Of a stretch of DNA of 64,000 nt, positions 56,601-63,282 are shown piece by piece. The notes under the pieces are model-generated. The model ran no database searches, was not told where the DNA came from, and saw only the letters and a list, made by a program, of their open reading frames with translations. The translations under genes and the position numbers were made by a program. Positions within the stretch are counted from its first letter, which is position 1. Each line of letters starts with the position of its first letter. This stretch comes from Forficula auricularia. Lineage: Eukaryota > Arthropoda > Insecta > Dermaptera > Forficulidae. The DNA lies in contig JALMQS010000225.1 of the NCBI GenBank assembly GCA_024734495.1, forward strand, positions 4,052,369 through 4,116,368, written 5' to 3'.

Positions 56601-58498
56601 CTCGATATATATATTTCGGGTGACTAACCCATCTTCAGGAGAAACAGAAAGTAACTGACCTGGATAAGTCGAAATTGAATACAAGTCAATGGTAAAATTT
56701 ATTTTTAAAGATCCAGGTCAGTTACTTTCTGTTTCTCTGAAGATGGGTTAGTCACCCGAAATATATATATCGAGATTAAAGATTCTCCAAAAATAAATTC
56801 GTTTTATTTTTTTATATCTTAATGTGAAACCTACCAAGTATTTTTATCCAATAATTTTAAAAAATGTTTCACCAAGTACCAACACCAAATTCCTTAAAAA
56901 CTATTCTTTGAGTAAAATATTTTACTAATTTAGTTTTCGAGTTATAAGAAAAAACAGCAAAAAAATGAAATTTTTTACCTTTTTGTTTTTTGCATTTTTG
57001 ACAATGTTCCGTCACGAAATTTTGTTAGGACACCTCTAATTCGGATTCAGCACACCAAAAAACATATAGGATCAAGAAATCAAAACTACCCCAAAACTTT
57101 ACTGTGAGGGTAGGGCGGGTCAAAAAAATCCATTATTTTTTTTACAAGTGATACGGAAAAATGGGTTGCTAGACACCTTAAAAATATTCTTTCTAAATAT
57201 GAGCTTTTAATTTTAAAGAGAAGATCCTCCGCATCGCACGTTTTTTTATTTTTTCTCAGTCCAATAGAAAAAAAATTCATACCTCATCATTAATTGATTG
57301 TACAGAAAAATGTTCTTGAAGAATTTCGTAGAAAATTTAATGCTCTACAAAAAATGTATTTTTATATTTTTTCCGTAAACCTCACCATTTGAAAGATATT
57401 GAAGATTTAAGTTTGATTATTTTAAGACAAACTTCATTTTTGTTTATGAATTTCATAAATCAACAATAAATGGCTATTGTAAAATTCGCAATACAAATTT
57501 TTATAGGAAATTAACTGCTCTATAAAAAGGGTGTCTTATGTTTTGGATAAATTAAGCGTTCAAAGATAGTTCATCATCAAACTTCAGTACACATGAAAGT
57601 TTGATGATGAATATCTTTTGAACGCTTAATTTAATCGCCAAAACATAAGGCACCTTTTTTATAGAGCAGTTAATTTCCTACAAAAATTTGTATTGAGAAT
57701 TTTATAATAGCCATTTATTGTCAAGTTATGAAATTAATAAACTAAAATGAAATTTGTCTTAAAAATAATCAAACTTAAATCTTCAATATCTTTCAAATGG
57801 TGAGGTTTACGGAAAAAATATAAGATACCTTTTGTGGAGAGCATTAAATTTCCTACCAAATTCTCCAAGAACATTTTTCTGTACAATCAATTAATGATGA
57901 GGTATGAATTTTTGGACTGAGAAAAAAATAAAAAACTGCGATGCGGAGGATCTTATTAAAATTAAGAGCTCATATTTAGAAAGAATTTTTTAAGGTGTCT
58001 AGCAACCCATTTTTTCGTGTCACTGGTAAAAAAAAATAATGGATTTTTTTGACTCCACCCTATTATATATATTTGATATATATATGTATGTTTATTTGGA
58101 TCAAGCAGAGGACAACCTCTTTCTTTCTCTTTATGACTGATGTAGCCTATAATATGTTTCACTCTGGCCCGATGAGGGATAATTTTTACTAAAAGCCTAC
58201 CATTAATTAATTAATTAATTACAGGTATTAATCAGAAGCAAGTCCAACGAGTTATGCCTTTGATAAATGGACATTTAGTATATACCAATCCAAGTATTCG
58301 ATTAAATCGAATGAAGAGAAATTCACGATCCTCAAATCAAGAAGTTGAACCATCTTCATTAGTGGTAACATTTAATATTTTTTTTATTTTTAATTAAGCC
58401 AAAAAATTAATAAAATTTTATTTTAAATCTTATAGATTCAAAATCGAAGTATTTCGATCGAGACTAATCCGACACAGCTTCATAATTTACCAGCGTAA
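50555..58498 (+). CDS. Small basic protein with KEN box, five exons (function unassigned)
   Basis: Exons 50,555-50,603, 54,426-54,553, 54,635-54,818, 58,225-58,364 and 58,436-58,498 give 187 residues and a stop with all phases consistent. The N-terminus is strongly basic (MRKRNRVASK, then SPLKKKKPN). The middle has a helical segment FMKKISFAKELCKTLGET and an Asn/Glu stretch with a KEN box (NKENENK), a known APC/C degron. The C-terminal part has RKSLRINQ and YTNPSIRLNRMKR. The last motif loosely recalls the basic C-terminal box of shugoshins and the KEN box suits a cell-cycle protein, but no coiled coil is obvious and I would not assign a name. The exon 2 donor (AAA|GTTTTT) is weak; a better-looking GTAAAG three codons earlier leads to a stop. 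A terminal exon at 62,521 could be an alternative end. Confidence 0.6.
51134..52080 (-). pseudogene. LINE 3' part with RT C-terminal region, copy 2 of second family
   Basis: The minus-strand frame 52,042-51,521 reads VYLTYVRPNLEYCSVVW, RLERKIDMVQRRAARFVFG, LGWSSLLERREWVKLKVIFK and SFVGSGIDLWNNLS, the post-RT region of CR1/jockey-type LINEs. It is 5'-truncated before the catalytic core. The 3' UTR ends in AATAAAGATTTATTTATT. Same family as 19,498-20,230. Confidence 0.88.
52199..52254 (-). ncRNA. Hammerhead-like ribozyme, 56 nt, core intact
   Basis: Minus strand: stem I strand GAAUAAGUCG, core CUGAAGA, unpaired A, stem II GUCGC-AAAUAUA-GUGAC (5 bp with one G.U), GAA, near-palindromic ACGCCGU as stem III, cleavage C at 52,209, then UGUCUUAUUC, which pairs with GAAUAAGUCG over ten positions apart from one U.U and one G.U. 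It has the longest stem I in the window and every invariant core residue. Confidence 0.75.
52382..52440 (+). ncRNA. Hammerhead-like ribozyme, decayed right-arm copy
   Basis: AAUAAGUCG, CUGAAGA, A, GUCAUGGCAAAUAUAGUUAC, then AAAAC in place of GAAAC, ACGUCCGUC and UUUUUCAAUA. G12 and the 3' strand of stem I are mutated, so it should be inactive, unlike the left-arm copy. Confidence 0.5.
52505..52677. repeat. 173-bp near-perfect palindrome with two half-hammerheads
   Basis: AAGTGGATATCGATGAAG..TC and its inverse bound it. The arms run inward through AAAGAAGAAGATGATTTACA to CGACGTTTCGGGAGG and CCTCCGAAACGTCGG, which are back to back. Each is the GAAAC / stem III half of a hammerhead; the CUGANGA halves are deleted. 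Related to 507-975. Confidence 0.75.
52993..53307. mobile_element. hAT-like MITE
   Basis: Ends GGGCCCTCTACACTATGGCC and GGCTCATAGTGTAGAGGAGGC. Flanks CATTTAAT and CATAAAAT may be a decayed 8-bp duplication. The 315-bp interior is less AT-rich than its surroundings and has no convincing ORF. Confidence 0.65.
53390..53960. repeat. C-rich repeat region
   Basis: TAGCTGCAAGGCCCGCCTTC and CGCCCCCTGGACCCCCC, a combination also seen at 27,280-27,340. It is followed by three ACTGCCCTTTAGTAG-type words near 53,770, 53,820 and 53,925. Open frames on both strands are low-complexity Pro/Gly products and not believed. Confidence 0.45.
54426..54553 (+). CDS. Small gene, exon 2
   Basis: Acceptor CTCATTTCAG. 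Encodes SPLKKKKPNTSSLSQFFNLF and IRDFENTNKPRRCK. The other two frames close at once. Donor placement is uncertain (see the gene entry). Confidence 0.5.
54635..54818 (+). CDS. Small gene, exon 3
   Basis: Acceptor TTTTTTGCAAG. Encodes NNLLDKFMKKISFAKELCK, ETLSEIESDYSNLC, NNKENENK (KEN box) and PKPMRKSL. Donor TTAC|GTAAGA, phase 1, which fits both the exon at 58,225 and the exon at 62,521. Confidence 0.6.
55275..56283 (+). pseudogene. RT-containing LINE, internally deleted, in intron 3
   Basis: SALLSLKNRKTPGIDDISNE, EEQYGFRRNRSTVDVLF and VDFVKAFDRV are RT domains 1 to 3. The catalytic YADD box is deleted. The copy resumes with TEAKVKIYKAAVRPIITYAV, LRSILGLTLWDKIRSKDIRE and ASKRPRGRPPKRW, ending near 56,240. 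Frame changes and stops occur. The short AAGAAGAAGAAG tail suggests an RTE-like or similar LINE that ends in a microsatellite. Confidence 0.85.
56460..56523 (+). repeat. Interspersed repeat, copy 2, split by an insertion
   Basis: Matches 268-334. It ends ATTCTTTGAGTAAAAT at 56,508-56,523; the same 16 bases recur at 56,903-56,918, after which the repeat continues ATTTTAC as in copy 1. Confidence 0.75.
56600..56642 (-). ncRNA. Hammerhead-like ribozyme, 43 nt, core intact
   Basis: Minus strand: stem I strand UCUC, CUGAAGA, unpaired U, stem II GGGU-UAGUC-ACCC, GAA, palindromic AUAUAUAUAU as stem III, cleavage C at 56,604, then GAGA, pairing perfectly with UCUC. All core residues are present. Stem III is all A-U, unusual but self-complementary. 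Confidence 0.7.
56737..56775 (+). ncRNA. Hammerhead-like ribozyme, right-arm copy
   Basis: CUGAAGA, U, GGGU-UAGUC-ACCC, GAA, AUAUAUAUAU, C, GAGA. Identical to the left-arm motif through the core, but one C is lost just before CUGAAGA, so stem I is shifted and weaker. Confidence 0.6.
57108..58066. repeat. ~960-bp near-perfect palindrome in intron 3
   Basis: GGGTCAAAAAAATCCATTAT (57,118) pairs with ATAATGGATTTTTTTGACTC (58,037). Pairing continues through TTGCTAGACACCTTAAAAA, ATGCTCTACAAAAAATG and TTGATGATGAACTATC to a centre near 57,597. No coding content. Confidence 0.8.
58225..58364 (+). CDS. Small gene, exon 4
   Basis: Acceptor TTAATTACAG. Encodes RINQKQVQRVMPLINGHLVY, TNPSIRLNRMKRNSRSS and QEVEPSSLV. 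Basic, with the YxxPSIRxNRMKR motif. Donor GTG|GTAACA, phase 0; the next intron is 71 bp. Confidence 0.65.
58436..58498 (+). CDS. Small gene, exon 5 (terminal)
   Basis: Acceptor ATCTTATAG. Encodes IQNRSISIETNPTQLHNLPA and TAA at 58,496-58,498. Confidence 0.65.
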   Translation: MQNRSISIETNPTQLHNLPA

Positions 58499-58538
58499 CT
58501 GAACAATTTTGTATAAATTTATAAACTAATATATATAT

Positions 58539-58544
58539 AATAAA
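58539..58544 (+). promoter_or_regulatory. Polyadenylation signal of the small gene
   Basis: AATAAA 41 bases after the stop codon of exon 5. Confidence 0.55.
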
Positions 58545-58713
58545 TACAAATTTTTTAAAAAACAATCTTCAACAATATTTTTATGCCAATGAATTTTTTT
58601 TGTTTTTATAATGAAACAAATTAACAAACATCTAACAATAATCAAGAACAGGCGAATTTTCTTTTTGAGATGCAAAAGTCAACAAATTATACCCAAATTA
58701 CTAAATGAAGATA

Positions 58714-58801
58714 TTAGAAGATTTCATCATCTTCGCCAAGATGATCTCCAGAAAATTCGCATTCTCCATCATGAATCTTGAAATCACTGATATTGTAAAA
58801 A
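58714..58801 (-). CDS. Possible terminal exon of a minus-strand gene
   Basis: On the minus strand a good acceptor (TTTGCTTACAG) precedes a frame reading YNISDFKIHDGECEFSGDH, LGEDDEIF and a stop at 58,714-58,716. The composition (acidic, no low complexity) looks like a real C-terminus. The same bases on the plus strand also give an open frame ending in a GTAAGC donor, so strand is not certain. Upstream exons would be to the right and were not found. Protein not recognised. If real, it converges with the small gene. Confidence 0.35.
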
Positions 58802-58960
58802 CTGTAAGCAAATTGTCATGGAACCGAGATTACCAAATTATTAGGCAAATTATCGAATTTAATTCCTACGGTTGTTTTTATTTAAAGGTAATTTCGTCAC
58901 CAAGACAATTTGTAACATTGTCTATATTCAAAATATTTAATTTCTTTAGTATTTCTTTAG

Positions 58961-59230
58961 AGGCGACTGTGGGTCAGTGGTGTAGAGTGCTCGACCTGAA
59001 ATACTCTGGTTCGAGACCGAGTCTCGGCAGATATTTGCAGTCGCCTCCTCTTGGAAAGCAATGGCAACCTACCAATAGTATAATTGCCTAGTAACCTCTC
59101 CAAACTAGCCGTTCGGAGTTAAACATTAGGTCCCGTATATCTGTGTAAAAACAGTTAAACACACTCAGCACAGGTATATGTGGAGAGGAGCCAAAACGTC
59201 AGGGTGACCTGATATGGCACTTAAAGAACA
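58961..59230 (+). mobile_element. tRNA-derived SINE
   Basis: The head GTCAGTGGTGTAGAGTGCTC (box A) and TGGTTCGAGACC (box B) have tRNA-like order and spacing. The body TTGGAAAGCAATGGCAACCT and AACTAGCCGTTCGGAGTTAA follows. AGTATTTCTTTAG just before the head and AGTATTTATTTCT just after the body may be a decayed target duplication. The head makes part of an ORF that runs through from 58,705, which is therefore not a gene. Confidence 0.75.
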
Positions 59231-59256
59231 AGTATTTATTTCTAAATCTTCGAGTC

Positions 59257-60648
59257 GTGTTTCTCAACCTTTTGTAGAGCGAGGAACCCTAGAGCACTTA
59301 TATTTATTTCTGAGGAACCCCCTAGCACTAAAAATGAGATATTTAATTTTTCTTCAAAATATCAACATCATGCTACTTTTATAGCTTCCAAATATAACAT
59401 AAAGGTTTTGCACATTTTAAAATTTTTCTAGATTTTGTGGAAATTGGGTACAAAAAACATGCATTAAGGTAGTTGTTTCGCGACAAAGTTAATGCTAGAG
59501 TATATAGAACAGACAATAAGGATTCATAATTCATAAGCTCAAAACTTTTTGCTGTTTATGTACCAATTCTAGCCAATCCTGTGCTCGTTTGACAATATGG
59601 CACCATTGTAAGAGATTGAATATTTTTATATTAAAATGACAGATAAAATACATTTTAAAAGCTAAAAAATTTCTATAAAAATCGTTTTGTTATTTTTTAA
59701 CAAATGTAATCAACGCCTACGTTACACCTTATGAAAATTATAATTTTGAAAAATCTAGCGCGTGCATTTATACATCTTTTGCTGATTAAATAAATGCGCT
59801 GTTGCCAAATTGTTTTTAGTGTAAATTTTTTATATACATTTTTCATTATTTATTCATTATTATCTCAGAAACTGTGTTGTAACTATGAATCAAAATTGTC
59901 TTAAAATATGTATTGGTTATTGTTTAATGTTGGTTTAGTTTTTTTATAAAAATGGTAAGAAGGGTTTCTTAATTATAAATTAAATATGTATGTACATTTT
60001 TCCGATATCCCGTATAGGCAATGTATAAGAGTCTGAAAAACTCTATTTTTGAAATTTAATATCTCCGGAATCCGTATTGTCTCATACCTTTCGTTTTGCC
60101 ACCAGTCGATGCAGAAGTATTTAAATAATAATCTGTATAAATTTCAAAAAAATTCTAAGAAAACCCATATGGTGAAACAACTACCTTAAATTACAATACC
60201 TAACTTTTTATTTTCATGAATAATATTATTATTAAATTTGTTTGGTAATGTCATTGGGATACCCATATGCCCCTTTCGGATCGGTCAGGTTTTTTTTATA
60301 TATTCAATGTATACTCATACTCATAAATAATATTCTCATCTATTTGAAAAGCAATATTATTTCAAACGTCATTAATAACAAAATAATAATAAAACAATTT
60401 AAATGATGTTTTCATTTTGTTACTAATGTAACGTAATCGTTGTATTATAAGAAAGTTAAGGAACTTTAGAGCAACAAAAATAGTATCACTGAGACAATAA
60501 TAGTGATGTTCACCGCATTATTAAGTATCAATGGTTTTATTTCACTATAAGATAATATTTAAGACTACTAAATTTAGTATTTTTTCTTAACATCACAAAT
60601 TTTTTTCTTGAACCCGAGGTTCCGCGGAATCCAGATGTAGAATCACTG
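59257..60648. mobile_element. hAT-like element interrupted by a TTAAGGTAG element
   Basis: Left end GTGTTTCTCAACCTTTTGTA with GAGGAACCCTAGAGC. Right end GAACCCGAGGTTCCGCGGAA with AATCACTG. No transposase. About half of its length is the nested element at 59,464-60,189. Confidence 0.65.
59464..60189 (+). mobile_element. TTAAGGTAGTTGTTTC element, second full-length copy
   Basis: 726 bp, TTAAGGTAGTTGTTTCGCG to GGTGAAACAACTACCTTAA, closely matching 43,346-44,070. No ORF. Both ends include TTAA. Confidence 0.78.
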
Positions 60649-60687
60649 CCTTAGAGAAAGCAAATTTTTTTAACTTAAAAAATTCCA

Positions 60688-60718
60688 TTGATAAAGGGAA
60701 AAATTCTCCCGAAACATC
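60688..60718 (+). ncRNA. Decayed hammerhead-like motif
   Basis: UUGAUAA (C3 and G8 changed), A, stem II GGGA-AAAAUUC-UCCC, GAAAC, AUC. Stem II pairs perfectly, but the core changes should inactivate it. Confidence 0.4.
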
Positions 60719-61129
60719 TGATTTATTAAACGTTTTGAAGATTGTTTTTTAAAAAATTTGTATTTATTTTTGCTTTGTTCATTATTTTTTCCATATATCA
60801 AAAAATGTGTGTACAAAATGTAACAATTTATTTCTTATTAAACTGTAATAAATTCCCTAACTTATGACACCTCTTTTATTCCAATCCGAGGCCTAGAACC
60901 TGAAATAAATCAAGTTTTAGAAAAAGAGAGTAGGTGGCTAGATTTTATTGTCCTTAAGTATAGATTTTGGCTCTTCTACTATTCAGATAGAAAATTTGAA
61001 ACAAATCGAAACGTTAAAGAGAGCTCTTGAAATGTTCTAGCTGATGAACAGAAATTTGTCACAAAGTATTATATATCTATAATTATATTGGCCTTTTTTG
61101 CCCTGGCCGGACAATTTTAGAAAGTTTAA

Positions 61130-61419
61130 GAACGAGCCGCCCTGCGGCTCCTAAGGTACTCGTTACCAAACACCTCTGCCCTTGGCTTTATATATGGAAG
61201 TAAAAAAGCTATCTATTTCCAATACCCCCCCCCCCCCCCCCCTATCGTTCGAACTGACGGAGTCCAGAGGGAAAGTGAATAACACATCTAGAGTCAGTTA
61301 AAATGCAGAAGGGTCAAGTTTGGCCCTAAAGGGATTTCATTCCTAATTTGTTTAGGGGTTTTTCTCCTAGACGGGTAGCCGATCAAGGCTGAAGAGTCCC
61401 ATCCATCCTTTTCCTATTA
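61130..61419 (+). repeat. Interspersed repeat, left part
   Basis: GC-richer than its neighbours, with CGAGCCGCCCTGCGGCTCC, a run of C at 61,224-61,241, and GACGGGTAGCCGATCAAGGC just before the break. It appears to continue at 62,256 as ATTAGTCGCCTTTTACGACA and AGTACTGCGGGTCTATTCTA. From memory this word combination is common in insect genomes; class not assigned. Confidence 0.45.
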
Positions 61420-61579
61420 TAAAGTAAATACATATTTATGAGAAATCTACCTAGTATTTTATATTTTAAAAAGTTTCTAAAAAATTTTCTTTCCTTTATT
61501 TAAAATGTTTCTTATTGTTAAGGATAAATAAATTGAATTTGCTTCTTTCCAGTAATTTATTTTGTTTTTCAAATGGTTA

Positions 61580-61625
61580 TTCCAAATATTTCGAGAGCGT
61601 TCTCAGCATCTCTTCCTCAGTGGAA
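61580..61625 (-). ncRNA. Hammerhead-like ribozyme, 46 nt, left arm, core intact
   Basis: Minus strand: stem I strand UUCCA, CUGAGGA, unpaired A, stem II GAGA(U)GC-UGAGAAC-GCUCUC with one bulged U, GAA, palindromic AUAU, U17, then UGGAA, pairing perfectly with UUCCA. It matches the right-arm copy base for base. Confidence 0.7.
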
Positions 61626-62055
61626 ACTGTGGGACCACACAATAGGCAAGTCAGTGAGTTATTATAATTACAGGTGTCAAAAAAGTACTCATCCCCACCA
61701 ATGTGCCGACTCCATCAGTTTGTACAGAACATTGATAAAAAGCTCGATCACACAACACACACACACATACATATACAAATTTAAAATGAGATAACATACG
61801 AATATACAATTATTTACATCTCTTTATAATGAAGTCCAATGAAATTTAAAAATCGAAAAATGATCAGCACCAGAGCTGGTTTAAATTTAACTAACTAATT
61901 ACTGTTAATGACCAGTCGAGGGAAGGTCAACGACCACAAAATTGTCTACGCTTTCTGGCACGCGCAATTAATTAATAAAAAAAAATAATAAAAAAGCATT
62001 TTGACACCTGTAATTATAATAACTCACTGACTTGCCTATTGTGTGGTCCCACAGT

Positions 62056-62101
62056 TTCCACTGAGGAAGAGATGCTGAGAACGCTCTCGAAATATTTGGA
62101 A
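62056..62101 (+). ncRNA. Hammerhead-like ribozyme, 46 nt, right arm, core intact
   Basis: UUCCA, CUGAGGA, A, GAGAUGC-UGAGAAC-GCUCUC, GAA, AUAU, U, UGGAA. It is the mirror of the motif at 61,580-61,625. Two intact copies in one element argue for recent activity or for gene conversion between the arms. Confidence 0.7.
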
Positions 62102-62255
62102 TAACCATTTGAAAAACAAAATAAATTACTGGAAAGAAGCAAATTCAATTTATTTATCCTTAACAATAAAAAATTAATATATCCAGTACACACCAAGCCA
62201 GCAAAATTCTTAAAATGTTTCACCAAGAACCTACACCATTCTCCCTTAACAAAAC

Positions 62256-62335
62256 TTTCCCTATTAGTCGCCTTTTACGACAAGCAGGGAGTACTGCGGG
62301 TCTATTCTACGCCCAACCTGCAGGGCAATACATAT
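62256..62335 (+). repeat. Interspersed repeat, right part
   Basis: TTAGTCGCCTTTTACGACAA can form a GTCG..CGAC hairpin and is followed by GCAGGGAGTACTGCGGGTC. Interpreted as the continuation of 61,130-61,419 after the foldback insertion. Confidence 0.45.
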
Positions 62336-62520
62336 CTATAAGCTTTCCTTATGTAGCAACATTCTAGTCAAAAACAAAAACTACTGTAAAGATAAGAAGG
62401 GTGATTTAGTGGACTATGCTAATTCATCAAAATTTGCAAGAGTGTATTGTTTTCTTCAATTTCTATATTTAATTTTTCTAAAACAATTCTAAATATTTTA
62501 TTTTTCTATTTTTTTTTCAG

Positions 62521-62840
62521 CTGCTAAAGTATTTATCGATCGATTACCGATTAATCTAATACAAAATTATATAGAGGACTCAGCAACCGACAAGCCAAAA
62601 GAAGAATCGAATTCTTTAGTCGAAATCTCTAAAAATAAAATCTCATATAATTTGAATGCCGAGTTCAAATTAAAAACACCAATTGTGCCTCTTCGTGATA
62701 TTCGAGTCCTCTTACAAGAGAGTACTATAACTATACAATCCTTTGAGAGAAAACAAAAACAATTTGATTTTCTTGCTTCTTTAGCAAGAGAAGATCCTCT
62801 AGAGGGGCCAAGTTGGAAATTTACAACACAAGAATCCTAA
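62521..62840 (+). CDS. Terminal exon, possibly an alternative 3' end of the small gene
   Basis: A very strong acceptor (TATTTTTTTTTCAG) precedes a 320-bp frame starting with two bases of a split codon (phase 1). It encodes AKVFIDRLPINLIQNYIEDS, KPKEESNSLVEISKN, KLKTPIVPLRDIRVLLQES, IQSFERKQKQFDFLASLARE and PSWKFTTQES, then TAA at 62,838-62,840. Codon use and composition look like a real protein; family not recognised. The donors after exon 1 (50,603) and exon 3 (54,818) have the matching phase. An unseen separate gene is equally possible. Confidence 0.6.
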
Positions 62841-62920
62841 TTAAAATTCATTTATAATATTTTAAATTATATTGGGACTTTTTTTATATAAAAAAAATGG
62901 TATATTTTTCATATTCATAC

Positions 62921-62926
62921 AATAAA
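62921..62926 (+). promoter_or_regulatory. Polyadenylation signal after the 62,521 exon
   Basis: AATAAA 81 bases after the stop codon. From here to 64,000 the sequence is AT-rich. Apart from the MITE end at 63,196-63,282 nothing is recognised in it. Confidence 0.5.
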
Positions 62927-63195
62927 CTGGAGTGTAGGGAAAAACTTGCTTCTATTAATTATACAAATAGAAAGTTTCTATGCATCCCTTAGATATCTCT
63001 CTTTCTAGAAATCTCACTTAAAAAATAATAACAAGATGACATTTCTAAAGAGTAATCATTTTTTACGCTTTGATAAAAATAATCAGACTAATCATACAAT
63101 AGCAATGGTTATAATATTCACTCTTTCAATCAATATCCGTCAAAAATAAATATACATTAGGGTGATTCATTTCTGCAAAAGTTTTTTTTTTAGGT

Positions 63196-63282
63196 GCTCA
63201 AGCACAGGCACAAGGTGAATTCTAAAGTTTTACCCTTTGCCAACGTTTAAAAAGAGTTTACCAACCGACATACAACTGGCCC
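63196..63282. mobile_element. Half of an AGGGCCAGTTGTATGTCGG-family MITE
   Basis: GCACAAGGTGAATTCTAAAG, TTTACCCTTTGCCAACGTTT and CCGACATACAACTGGCCCT, matching the right half of 36,447-37,514. The left half is absent. Confidence 0.7.

Larger units (their letters stand above)
56524..56902. mobile_element. Ribozyme foldback with 16-bp target duplication
   Basis: Palindrome TTGGATAAAAATACTTGGTA ... TACCAAGTATTTTTATCCAA at 56,526-56,853, followed by a 46-bp tail starting AAAATGTTTCACCAAGTACC. The whole is flanked by perfect 16-bp repeats. The tail also follows the foldback at 61,420-62,255, so the mobile unit is palindrome plus tail. Confidence 0.8.
61420..62255. mobile_element. Ribozyme foldback with two matching hammerheads
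   Basis: Arms about 61,507-61,690 and 61,996-62,170: GGATAAATAAATTGAATTTG pairs with CAAATTCAATTTATTTATCC, and AGTTATTATAATTACAGGTG pairs with its inverse at 61,999. The tail AAAATGTTTCACCAAGAACC at 62,214 matches the tail at 56,858. Flanking TTTTCCTATTA (61,409) and TTTCCCTATTA (62,256) may be the target duplication. The loop contains (CA)n and no ORF. Confidence 0.75.

Noticed and set aside
58705..59091. 128-codon plus-strand ORF
   Set aside because: Its second half is the tRNA-like head of a SINE, so it is a chance frame. The first 90 bp are kept only as a low-confidence minus-strand exon.
62652..62840. Separate small gene starting within 62,521-62,840
   Set aside because: No ATG at that point. 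The frame is open back to a strong splice acceptor at 62,520, so it is an exon.
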